Shown here one piece after another: positions 25,809-35,032 of a DNA stretch of 51,325 nt. Source of the stretch: Gemmatimonadota bacterium (GTDB lineage Bacteria > Gemmatimonadota > Gemmatimonadetes > Gemmatimonadales > Gemmatimonadaceae); contig QHVE01000014.1 of assembly GCA_003223455.1 (NCBI GenBank), forward strand, positions 11,752 to 63,076, written 5' to 3'. Under the pieces are notes generated by a model. The model was not told the origin of the DNA. It did no database searches and saw nothing but the letters and a program-made list of their open reading frames with translations. Both the position numbers and the translations under genes were made by a program. Positions within the stretch are counted from its first letter, which is position 1, and each line of letters begins with the position of its first letter.

Positions 25809-25883
25809 GGGCAGGTCCCCCGCCAGCTGTCGCTCGCCGCCGACACCCCCGTAGGCCGTGCCGCACGGCGCGAGTACCTGGCT

Positions 25884-27875
25884 CTAGAGGCGTACCCGTC
25901 GCAGCAGCTGCGCGTTGACCGCGACGATGATCGTGCTGAGCGACATCAGCACCGCGCCGACGGCCGGGCTGAGCACCACCCCTCGACTCTGCAGCACGCC
26001 GGCGGCGAGCGGAATGGCCACGACGTTGTAGCCCGCCGCCCATGCCAGGTTCTGGACCATCTTCCGATAGGTGGCCCGGCTCAGTGCGATGATGCGCGCC
26101 ACGTCGCGCGGGTCGTTGCGCACGAGCACGATGTCCCCGGATTCCGCGGCCACGTCCGTGCCCCCGCCGATGGCCACGCCGACGTCGGCGGTCGCGAGCG
26201 CGGGCGCGTCGTTCACACCATCGCCGACCATCGCCACGCGCTTGCCCTTTAACTGGAGCGCTCGGATCGTCGCTGCCTTCTCCTCGGGGAGTACCTCCGC
26301 GTACGCGCTGTCGATCCCGAGCTGGCGCGCCACCGATTCGGCCACGGCACGCGTGTCGCCCGTGAGCATCACGACCTCGACGCCGTCGTCGCGCAGCCGA
26401 CGCACCGCCTCGCGCGACTGGGGGCGTACCGCATCGGCGACCGCGAACGCCGCGAGAGTGCGCGTCCCTTCGACGAGATAGACGGCACCCTGGCCCTGGG
26501 CGGCGGCGTCGTCGGCGAAGGTGCGGAGCGGCGCAGGCACTACGACGCCAAGCCGCGCGAGCAGGTTCGGTCCGCCGACGGCGAGCCGGCGCCCCTCGAC
26601 GACCGCTTCGACACCGTGCCCCGGGATCGCCTGGACCTCGCTCGCGAGCGGGATCGTCAGCTCGCGCTCCTCCGCGCTCCTCACGATCGCGCGCGCCACC
26701 GGATGCTCCGCGTCGTGCTCGACGCCGGCGGCGAGGCGGAGCGCGTTCGACTGGGCGACGTCGCCGGCCGTCTGGATCGCGACGACGCGGTGCTGGCCGA
26801 GCGTGAGCGTTCCCGTCTTGTCGAAGACGACGGTCTGCAGGCGGCGCGCCTGCTCGAGGCCTCGCCGGTCGCGCACGATCAGGCCGTGCTGGGCACCGAC
26901 GGTCGTGGAGATGGCGACGACGAGCGGCACGGCGAGCCCCAGCGCGTGCGGGCAGGCGATGACGAGCACCGTGACGACGCGCTCGACCGTGAACACCGCC
27001 GGCGCACCGAGCGCGGTCCAGACGATCGCCGTGGCAAGCGCCGATGCGATGGCGACGATCGTGAGGTAGAACGCGACTCGGTCGGCGACGTCCTGCCCGC
27101 GCGAGCGCGAGTGCTGCGCCTGCGACACGAGCCGCATGATCCCCGCGAGCGCGGTCCGGTCGCCGGTTCGTGTCACCTCGATGCGGAGCGCGCCGTCGCC
27201 GTTCACCGTGCCGGCGATCACGCCGCTGCCCGCGCGCTTCTCCACGCGCCGTGACTCGCCGGTGAGCATCGACTCGTCGAGCAGGCTGAATCCCTCACGC
27301 ACGATGCCGTCGGCGGGCACGTTGGCGCCGGGCCGTACGAGCACGAGATCGCCGTCGCGCAGCTCGGCAATCGGCACGTCGACCATGCGTCCCTCCTCGA
27401 GCCGTGTGGCGACGTTCGGCAGCAGCTTCGCCAGCTCCTGGAGCGCGCCCTCGGCCTGCGTGATGGATCGCATCTCCATCCAGTGGCCGAGCAGCATGAT
27501 CGTCACGAGCGACGCGAGCTCCCACCAGAGCGGCATCGCCTCGAAGCCGAGCGTGACGGCGACGCTGAACAGGAAGGCGACGACGATCGCGAGCGAGATG
27601 AGCGTCATCATGCCCGGCGCACGGTTGGCCAGCTCGCGCCGCGCACCGTCGAGGAAGACGAGACCGCCGTAGAGGAACACCGCGGTGCCGAAGACCACGG
27701 GGATCCACCGCGCACCGGGCACCGCGGGAGGCGTGAAGCGGAGCGCGCGGGGGATCATCTCGCCCCAGACGAGCGTGGGGATCGTCAGGAGCAGCGAGAT
27801 CCAGAACCTGTTCCGGAACATCGCGACCGAGTGGCCGGCGTGCTCGTCGTGCCCGGTATGATCGCGATGCGCCAT
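25884..27875 (-). CDS. copB: CopB-type copper/silver P1B-ATPase (CPH motif)
   Basis: This 663-residue membrane ATPase has a His-rich N-terminus (MAHRDHTGHDEHAGH) instead of a Cys-x-x-Cys metal-binding domain, and eight predicted helices. It carries the actuator TGES loop, the transport motif CPH in VIACPHALGL (near residue 307), the phosphorylation site DKTGTLT (near residue 350) and the hinge GDGVNDAPALA. CPH with a His-rich head is the P1B-3 (CopB) pattern, which exports Cu or Ag to the periplasm. A GTG at 27914 is an alternative start. It lies 84 bp after a His-rich lipoprotein gene that overlaps an outer-membrane barrel gene, which suggests a joint efflux unit. Confidence 0.93.
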   Translation of the reverse strand: MAHRDHTGHDEHAGHSVAMFRNRFWISLLLTIPTLVWGEMIPRALRFTPPAVPGARWIPVVFGTAVFLYGGLVFLDGARRELANRAPGMMTLISLAIVVAFLFSVAVTLGFEAMPLWWELASLVTIMLLGHWMEMRSITQAEGALQELAKLLPNVATRLEEGRMVDVPIAELRDGDLVLVRPGANVPADGIVREGFSLLDESMLTGESRRVEKRAGSGVIAGTVNGDGALRIEVTRTGDRTALAGIMRLVSQAQHSRSRGQDVADRVAFYLTIVAIASALATAIVWTALGAPAVFTVERVVTVLVIACPHALGLAVPLVVAISTTVGAQHGLIVRDRRGLEQARRLQTVVFDKTGTLTLGQHRVVAIQTAGDVAQSNALRLAAGVEHDAEHPVARAIVRSAEERELTIPLASEVQAIPGHGVEAVVEGRRLAVGGPNLLARLGVVVPAPLRTFADDAAAQGQGAVYLVEGTRTLAAFAVADAVRPQSREAVRRLRDDGVEVVMLTGDTRAVAESVARQLGIDSAYAEVLPEEKAATIRALQLKGKRVAMVGDGVNDAPALATADVGVAIGGGTDVAAESGDIVLVRNDPRDVARIIALSRATYRKMVQNLAWAAGYNVVAIPLAAGVLQSRGVVLSPAVGAVLMSLSTIIVAVNAQLLRRVRL

Positions 27876-27959
27876 GTGCTGCCGGGATCGGGGGGAGATC
27901 CGTGCCGGGTGCACGTCGCAGGCCCGTCGGCCTACCTCAGGCCGAGAATCGTCGGGCGA

Positions 27960-28961
27960 TCAGCGACAGTCCGCGCTGCTCGCTCCCACCGATGTCGTAT
28001 CCACACCGCCCATGTCTCGGGACATGGACAGCCACTCTTCGCGTGTCGTGGTGAACGCGGTCGCGTCGCGGTAGCGCGCGAGTGCGGTCAGGATCGCCGC
28101 GCGCTTCTCCCCGGACGGCACCCTCGGCGAGGCGAGGATGTCGGACACCACGTCGTGCAGCGAATGCAGGTTGTCGAAGATGGCCGCCGCCTCGGGATAC
28201 CGCTCGGTGAACACGGGTGCGACGGCAGCGGACATCGGCATCACCGTCGGAGCGTATTTCCCGGCCTCCGTGGTCATCCGCATGAACCGCTCGACGTCTC
28301 GTGCGACCACTTCCTGACGCGTCGGGGGATCCGGTGCTCCCAGCAACGCATCGTAGAGCGCCATCTGGAGCCAGTGGTAGGACCAGATCAGACCATTGAA
28401 CTTCGGCGCCGTGTGCCGGAAGGCGAGCGAGTACGGCTGGCCTTCCATCAGCGACATCGACTTCGGTGCGGCGCTCAGCGCGAGATCCGGCCGCGTACGA
28501 TAGTAGCGCAGCGCGGCCGCGACGCGGTCGTCTCTCTCGTCCGTCGAGAACGCCTCGGTCGCGATGACGTCGTAGATCTGGCGATGGAGCATGTGCGCCC
28601 ACTCGAACGTCGCGACCGCTTCGGGAAACGCGGTGCCGTACATCGGACCGACGGCGCGCTCCTCGAGTGGCACCCGGGGCGGATGCCGTAGCACGCCGCA
28701 GGTCAGCTGCCGGTACACGGGCCCCTCCAGTCGTCGCGCGGCGTCCGTCGGATGCCGAACGAGCGTCTCCGACAGGATCGCGTGTCCGTAGTCGAATGCG
28801 TTGAAGAGGCGATCGGCCGCCGGGTACCGATCGCGGAACGACCAGTTGTCCCGGTCGCGCGAATACGACTGCTCGTAGGTGCGAGCGCCGCCGCAGCTCG
28901 ACAGCACCGCGAGACTGCCGCAGGCGAACGCGCGGAACACCATCAGGCGAGGGCTCGTCAT
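27960..28961 (-). CDS. His-rich helical lipoprotein of unknown family
   Basis: This 333-residue protein has a lipoprotein signal with lipobox LSSC23. I do not recognise a family. It looks all-helical and carries His in spaced pairs: FEWAHMLHRQIYD (E120, H123, H126), SYHWLQMALYDALL (H196) and FDNLHSLHDVV (H266, H269), plus H60 in FDYGHA. Repeated E/D-x(2)-H spacing on helices is what metal-binding four-helix bundles show, so copper or iron binding is plausible but unproven. Its start overlaps the stop of the upstream barrel gene (ATGA at 28958-28961), and copB follows. The context points to periplasmic copper handling. Confidence 0.82.
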   Translation of the reverse strand: MTSPRLMVFRAFACGSLAVLSSCGGARTYEQSYSRDRDNWSFRDRYPAADRLFNAFDYGHAILSETLVRHPTDAARRLEGPVYRQLTCGVLRHPPRVPLEERAVGPMYGTAFPEAVATFEWAHMLHRQIYDVIATEAFSTDERDDRVAAALRYYRTRPDLALSAAPKSMSLMEGQPYSLAFRHTAPKFNGLIWSYHWLQMALYDALLGAPDPPTRQEVVARDVERFMRMTTEAGKYAPTVMPMSAAVAPVFTERYPEAAAIFDNLHSLHDVVSDILASPRVPSGEKRAAILTALARYRDATAFTTTREEWLSMSRDMGGVDTTSVGASSADCR

Positions 28962-30049
28962 CGATCGTCCTTCCGCTCGCGGGGGCTGCGCTTGACCGGA
29001 ATCTCGTAGGAGAAGCCGAGGGTCACGGCGGTCGCGCTGGTTGCGCCGAAGCGCCGACTGCCGCCCACGTCGAAGACGAGCTGCGGTGTCAACTGATGTC
29101 GGAGCCCGAGCTCGGCCGTGAAATCGTTCTGGTCGTAGAGGTCGACGAACCGCTCGACGACGAAGTCGGCGGTCACCAGCGTGGAGGCGAGGGCGAACGC
29201 GTGATCGACGCCGATGCCCGCCATGAACCGTGGACCGGAGAGCGCCGCGGTGTCCACAGCCGCCGCTCCCGAAAGAGAGGAGGCGGTGCTCACGACGGCA
29301 GCATTGCCCGGCAGGCAGGCGAACGCGAGGCCCGCGGTCGGCGCGCGATCGCAGGGGGTGTCGGGCACGGTCGGCTGACCGAGGCTGCATCCCGGCGGAA
29401 CGACCGTCCCCGGAGGGGCGACGCGCGGGCAGGTCACCCCGTTGCCGCTCGGCGTCGCTCGAATGCTCCACGATCCGGCCCCCGCGTTCAGATGGAATCG
29501 CGCGAGCGGGAACGTCTTCGTCACGAGCAGACCGGCGGAGTAGGAGCCGGTCTTCGCCGCCATGCTGCCCACCGGGGCGACCCACTCTCCCGACACTGCC
29601 ACCGCTGGAATGGCGCCGGTCTCGATGCTGAGCGCCCGGAGCAGTCCCACCCCCAGGCCGCCAAGCCCCATCGGCACCGGCATGCCCTTGATGCGCGGAT
29701 CGACGGCGAGCAGCGGCACCCGAACCTCGATCTCCGTGTGTGGCGCAACACCCAACGACAGCTTGGTATCGCTGCGCCACCGCACGGTGCCGCCTTCATA
29801 CCGTTCGAATCGAAGCGGAAGGAGCTGGAGATCCAGCGTTCCGCGAGCGGTCGGGAGCGCATCACCGACGCGCACCGGCCGGCCCGGCTCGAGATTGTAG
29901 TACGACTGCGCGATGGCGCGCGTCGGATGCGCGACGAGCAGCGCCATGGTCAGCGACACGACCGGACGTACGCTCGCGAGTGCGGCACGGATCGACCCGA
30001 GCGGTCGCTCGACCGAAGACGTCGGGGGCACGCCTCCTCCTTGCAGCAT
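28958..30049 (-). CDS. Outer-membrane beta-barrel protein (transporter/MetA-like)
   Basis: This 363-residue protein has an N-terminal signal (about residues 25-48, ending RAIAQ) and then a series of amphipathic strands typical of a 12-14-strand barrel, ending SATAVTLGFSYEIPV. A central loop (about 205-250) holds four Cys (TCPRV, PPGCSL, DTPCDR, FACLPG) that could form two disulfides or bind metal. It resembles the loose 'transporter'/phenol MetA family of channels. Translation is coupled to the following His-rich lipoprotein by an ATGA overlap. Together with copB this could make a route from cytoplasm to outside. The start at 30049 has no strong ribosome binding site. Confidence 0.75.
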   Translation of the reverse strand: MLQGGGVPPTSSVERPLGSIRAALASVRPVVSLTMALLVAHPTRAIAQSYYNLEPGRPVRVGDALPTARGTLDLQLLPLRFERYEGGTVRWRSDTKLSLGVAPHTEIEVRVPLLAVDPRIKGMPVPMGLGGLGVGLLRALSIETGAIPAVAVSGEWVAPVGSMAAKTGSYSAGLLVTKTFPLARFHLNAGAGSWSIRATPSGNGVTCPRVAPPGTVVPPGCSLGQPTVPDTPCDRAPTAGLAFACLPGNAAVVSTASSLSGAAAVDTAALSGPRFMAGIGVDHAFALASTLVTADFVVERFVDLYDQNDFTAELGLRHQLTPQLVFDVGGSRRFGATSATAVTLGFSYEIPVKRSPRERKDDR

Positions 30050-30213
30050 GGATCACTCGCCTCGAGGGAGTTTGGTGCCGAGGAAGCGGCGACAGTGCCC
30101 TGGCCTCGGTGCTATCCAGCTCGGAGGAACACCCCGACACGGGCGGGCCTCGTCGGAGAGAGACGAGCCGGGCACAACAAAGTACCTACGCGCGCCACCC
30201 GGACGCACGGGCG

Positions 30214-30579
30214 CTACCGGCTGTGGCGGTACATCAGCTCGACCAGCTCGTCGTACATCGGCTCCGCCGTCTCCGGCCCCGCCTGCAGCGCAGCCGTCGC
30301 GCAGTGCTTGAGGTGGTTCCGCATCAGCTCCCGCCCCACGGAGCGCAGCGCCTCGTGCACCGACGAGATCTGCATGAGGATGTCGGCACAGTAGCGGTCC
30401 TCCTCGACCATCTTCTGCAGCCCGCGCACCTGTCCCTCGATCAGCCGCAGCCGCCGGATGTTGCGCGCCTTCGCGTCGGGGTCGACCGCCACGGCCTTGC
30501 GCTCGCCCTCCTCGGCGTCCTGCACGCCGCAGCCGCATTGGGCGGTGGTGTGGAGGTCGGATTTTGATTGGTGAGACAT
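30214..30579 (-). CDS. csoR: CsoR-family copper-sensing repressor
   Basis: This 121-residue all-helical protein carries the Cu(I) ligand set C64-x(24)-H89-x(3)-C93, the same spacing as Cys36/His61/Cys65 of mycobacterial CsoR. The family core RLRLIEGQVRGLQKMVEEDRYCADILMQI precedes it. A Cys pair near the N-terminus (QCGCG) is an addition. ATG 30579 was chosen because the frame upstream is only translation of a G/T-rich repeat. CsoR dissociates from DNA on Cu(I) binding. A CsoR-like box lies in front of the small-protein/copA operon at 33157-33171, the likely target. The gene follows copA by 94 bp. Confidence 0.92.
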   Translation of the reverse strand: MSHQSKSDLHTTAQCGCGVQDAEEGERKAVAVDPDAKARNIRRLRLIEGQVRGLQKMVEEDRYCADILMQISSVHEALRSVGRELMRNHLKHCATAALQAGPETAEPMYDELVELMYRHSR

Positions 30580-30592
30580 TGGGTTTGAAGGT

Positions 30593-30680
30593 TCGTGGTT
30601 TTTGTGGTTGGTGGTTGGTGGTTTGTGGTTGAATGCCGGAGCGGTTTGGCAGTGAACCACTCACCACTCACCGCTAACCC
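30593..30680. repeat. G/T-rich imperfect hairpin between copA and csoR
   Basis: Tandem gtggttg-type units (30604-30630) face ccactcaccactcaccgc-type units (30657-30674). They flank an inner imperfect stem, ggttgaatgcc (30627-30637) and ggcagtgaacc (30648-30658), with two mismatches in 11. The layout resembles the hairpins at 3026-3115 and 16839-17016. It fills the gap between copA and csoR and may attenuate read-through. Confidence 0.5.
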
Positions 30681-32995
30681 ACTTCGACCGCCCGCAGTCG
30701 CAGACTATTCGTCACCACGCTCACCGAGCTGAACGCCATCGCCGCACTCGCGATCACGGGGCTCAGCAGCCAGCCGAACGCCGGGTAGAGCACCCCCGCC
30801 GCGATCGGGATGCCGACGACGTTGTAGACGAACGCCCAGAACAGGTTCTGCTTCATCGTGCGCATCGTGCGGCGCGAGAGCGTGATCGCGTGAACGACGC
30901 TGCGCAGGTCGCCGCGCATCAGCACGACGTCCGCCGCTTCGGCGGCGATGTCCGTTCCGGTGCCGATCGCGATGCCGACGTCGCTCTGCGCGATTGCCGC
31001 GCTGTCGTTCACGCCGTCGCCCACCATGGCGACGACGCGTCCCGCCTGCTGCAGCCGCTTGATCTCGTCGACCTTGCCCTCGGGGAGCACGCCGGCGACG
31101 ACGCGCTCGATCCCTGCCTCGCGCGCGATGGCGTCCGCCGTGCGCCGAGTGTCGCCGGTCAGCATCACGACGTCGATCCCACGCTCACGGAGCGCAGCGA
31201 TCGCCTCGCGCGACGTGGGCCTGATCGGATCGGCCACGGCGAGCAGTCCCGCGAGCGCGCCGTCGATGGCGACGTACACCGGCGTCTTGGCCTCGGCGGA
31301 CTGCCGCGTCGCCGCCTCACGCAGCGGGGCGACGTCGATCCCGCGCTCGGCGAGCAGCGCCTCGTTGCCGGCGAGCACCTCGTGCCCCGACACCCTCGCC
31401 TCCGCGCCGCGCCCCGTCAGCGACTGGAACCGCTCGGCGCGCGCCAGCGTGAGCTCCGCCTCGCGCGCGCGGCGCACGATCGCATCCGCGAGCGGATGCT
31501 CGCTCGACGACTCGAGCGACGCCACGAGCGCGAGCAACTCGTCGGCCGTGCGCGTCGAGCCTGGAGCGGCGACGACCTCAGTCACCGTCGGGCGCCCCTC
31601 GGTCACGGTGCCCGTCTTGTCGACGACGACGGTGTCGACGATGCCCGCTCGCTGCAGCGCCTCGCCGCCCTTGATCAACACGCCCGCTTCCGCACCACGT
31701 CCCGTCGCGACCATCACCGCCGTCGGCACGGCGAGCCCCATCGCGCACGGGCAGGCGATGATCAGCACCGCGACCGCCGCAGCGAACGCACGCACCGCCG
31801 GCGCCGGCGATCCCGCGACGTCGCCGGCGACGAACCAGACGACGAACGTCGCGATGGCGATCGAGACGACGACGGGCACGAACACGCCGCTGATCCGATC
31901 GGCCAGATTCTGGATCGGCGCGCGCGAGCCCTGTGCGTCGCGCATCAGCTTCACGATCTGTGCGAGCACGCTGTCGGCGCCGAGCGTCGTCGCGCGGTAG
32001 CGCAGCGCACCGGTGCGATTGATCGTACCGCCGATCACGCGCGCACCCGCGGCCTTCGCCACCGGCGCCGATTCGCCCGTGAGCATCGACTCGTCCACCG
32101 CGCTCTCGCCCTCGAGCACCTCGCCGTCCGTGGGAAGTCGTTCGCCAGGGCGAACGACGATCACGTCGCCGCGCCGCACGTCGGCGACCGGCACGTCGAG
32201 CTCCTGGCCGGCACGCACGACGCGCGCCGACGTCGGCTGCAGACCGGCGAGCGCGCGCAGCGCGGCGGACGTCGCCGTCCTGGCGCGCACCTCGAAGGCG
32301 TTCCCGGTGAGGATGAGCGCGATGATGACGATCACCGCCTCGTAGTAGACGTCGGGCGCCACGCCGCGCCGCAGGAAGAATTGCGGCGCCACCGTCGCGA
32401 TGAGGGAGTACACGAACGCCGCGCCCGTGCCGACGGCGATCAGCGTGTTCATGTCGGCCGAGTGGTGACGGAACGCGGCCCACGCCCTCGTATAGAAGTG
32501 CCGGCCGGCCCACGTCATGACGAGAATCGTGAGCGCGAGCAGCACGGCGTTGATCACGCCGTGCGGTACGAGCGGCATCAGCACCATCGGTGCGACCATC
32601 GCGATCGCGCCGCCGGTGCCGCTCACGATCGCCTTGCGCTTGAGGGTCGCGAGCTCCGCGGCCTGCGCCGCGTCGCGTGCCTCCTGTTCGGCGAACGCGT
32701 CTTCCACGGCTGGTGGCAGCTCTGCGCCGTACCCCGTGTCGCGGATCGCCGCGACGAGCTGCTCCGGCGAGACGGCGTCGGGCGAATAGCGCACCGTGGC
32801 GTCGTGCATCATGAGGTTGACGCCGGCGTCGACGACTCCCGGCTGCCGCTGGAGCGTGCGCTGCACGCGCGCCTGACAGGCGGCACACGTCATTCCCGAC
32901 ACGGGGATGCGGATCGTGCGCTCACCGGGAACGGGAGCGGAGGACGCCACCGTGGGCGTCGTGGCGTCGTCGACGATCGAGAGCTGGCGGACCAT
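30674..32995 (-). CDS. copA: CopA-type Cu(I)-exporting P1B-ATPase
   Basis: This 773-residue protein has one N-terminal heavy-metal-associated domain (GMTC37AAC40), eight predicted helices, the actuator TGES loop, the Cu(I) transport motif CPC in [12 protein letters not shown] (near residue 415), phosphorylation site DKTGTVT (near 460), the HP motif (SEHPLADA) and hinge [11 protein letters not shown]. This is the P1B-1 pattern, which moves Cu(I) from cytoplasm to periplasm. It follows a 44-residue membrane protein gene by 7 bp, and both should be transcribed from the CsoR-like promoter near 33157-33200. The stop lies at the edge of the G/T-rich hairpin before csoR. Confidence 0.95.
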   Translation of the reverse strand: MVRQLSIVDDATTPTVASSAPVPGERTIRIPVSGMTCAACQARVQRTLQRQPGVVDAGVNLMMHDATVRYSPDAVSPEQLVAAIRDTGYGAELPPAVEDAFAEQEARDAAQAAELATLKRKAIVSGTGGAIAMVAPMVLMPLVPHGVINAVLLALTILVMTWAGRHFYTRAWAAFRHHSADMNTLIAVGTGAAFVYSLIATVAPQFFLRRGVAPDVYYEAVIVIIALILTGNAFEVRARTATSAALRALAGLQPTSARVVRAGQELDVPVADVRRGDVIVVRPGERLPTDGEVLEGESAVDESMLTGESAPVAKAAGARVIGGTINRTGALRYRATTLGADSVLAQIVKLMRDAQGSRAPIQNLADRISGVFVPVVVSIAIATFVVWFVAGDVAGSPAPAVRAFAAAVAVLIIACPCAMGLAVPTAVMVATGRGAEAGVLIKGGEALQRAGIVDTVVVDKTGTVTEGRPTVTEVVAAPGSTRTADELLALVASLESSSEHPLADAIVRRAREAELTLARAERFQSLTGRGAEARVSGHEVLAGNEALLAERGIDVAPLREAATRQSAEAKTPVYVAIDGALAGLLAVADPIRPTSREAIAALRERGIDVVMLTGDTRRTADAIAREAGIERVVAGVLPEGKVDEIKRLQQAGRVVAMVGDGVNDSAAIAQSDVGIAIGTGTDIAAEAADVVLMRGDLRSVVHAITLSRRTMRTMKQNLFWAFVYNVVGIPIAAGVLYPAFGWLLSPVIASAAMAFSSVSVVTNSLRLRAVEVG

Positions 32996-33002
32996 GACGA
33001 TC

Positions 33003-33137
33003 CTATTCCTCGGCGACCCCAGCCGCGGGCGTCGCTTGGGGAATGTCCGTGCGTCTCGAAGCGACGAAGAAATACCAGTTGACCCACCCGATCGCGGCGA
33101 GCCCCGCGACGATCACCAGCCAATCCGTGGCGGACAT
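33003..33137 (-). CDS. 44-residue single-span membrane protein preceding copA
   Basis: This short gene encodes [20 protein letters not shown] followed by [12 protein letters not shown] and a Pro/Ala/Glu tail. One membrane helix spans about residues 6-26, with Arg28-Arg29 after it. It starts with AAGGAG (33143-33148 on the complement) 5 nt before the ATG and lies 7 bp upstream of copA. It is the first gene after the CsoR-type operator. The helix resembles the N-terminal anchor of some membrane-bound cupredoxins, but no cupredoxin domain follows. It could be a small regulator or partner of CopA. The ribosome binding site and operon position make it very likely real. Confidence 0.8.
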   Translation of the reverse strand: MSATDWLVIVAGLAAIGWVNWYFFVASRRTDIPQATPAAGVAEE

Positions 33138-33156
33138 GAACTCTCCTTGAACAGGA

Positions 33157-33200
33157 TACCCTATGGGGGTAATCTATAATACCCCCACCCCCTATTGCAA
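33157..33200 (-). promoter_or_regulatory. CsoR-type operator and promoter of the small-protein/copA operon
   Basis: Reading the minus strand, TTGCAA (33195-33200) and TATAGA (33173-33178) are spaced 16 nt and make a plausible promoter. Immediately downstream lies TACCCCCATAGGGTA (33157-33171), an imperfect dyad of the type TACCCC...GGGTA bound by CsoR. A second C-rich tract (ACCCCCACCCCC on +, 33181-33192) lies in the -35/-10 spacer. A repressor here would block copA expression until copper rises. Confidence 0.72.
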
Positions 33201-33322
33201 GCGATGCAACGACGGAACGCGGATCTGAACCGGCGAAATAGCGTTGAACCTCCAACGGCCCATCGAAGCCCCGATCAGACCCCAAACCCCCGAAACGTCG
33301 CATCCGTTCGGTCGTTATCGAG

Positions 33323-34786
<1,464 letters not shown>

Positions 34787-34816
34787 GCAAGTAGAGAGCA
34801 CACCAGGAATAGACGG

Positions 34817-35032
34817 ATGAATTGCGCGAGACCACTACACGAGATCGCCTACTACGGCGCTTCACATAAGACCACCGACGGCACGTCGCATCCCGCACAC
34901 GCGCGCGACGACGTCTATCTGCCGTCCGACGTCGCGGCGCGACTTCTTCCGCCCGACGGATACCACGACGGCGAGCGCATCGTGTGGGATCTCACGGCGC
35001 TGGGTGGAGATCCTCGATCGCGGGCCCATTGA
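34817..35032 (+). CDS. Possible small hypothetical protein
   Basis: This 71-codon frame has AGGA (34805-34808) 8 nt before its ATG, and third-codon-position GC becomes typical of the region after the first twenty codons. I recognise no family; the sequence is hydrophilic with a His/Asp-rich middle and the stretch [28 protein letters not shown]. It overlaps the end of the oppositely oriented Rieske gene by 41 bp, which weakens the case. The stretch would otherwise be an unusually long gap. Confidence 0.45.
   Translation: MNCARPLHEIAYYGASHKTTDGTSHPAHARDDVYLPSDVAARLLPPDGYHDGERIVWDLTALGGDPRSRAH

Noticed and set aside
27876-27959. Terminator in the lipoprotein-copB gap
   Set aside because: A 6-bp stem (cggcct / aggccg at 27928-27944) exists, but it is short, lacks a T-run and is easily expected by chance at this GC content.
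29096-30394. 432-residue plus-strand frame opposite the barrel and csoR genes
   Set aside because: It is Arg/His-rich with no domain and lies antisense to genes with a signal peptide, barrel and CsoR motifs.
30890-33082. 730-residue plus-strand frame opposite copA
   Set aside because: It is antisense to a full set of P1B-ATPase motifs; the composition (Arg, His, Asp) is typical of reverse-strand shadows at high GC.
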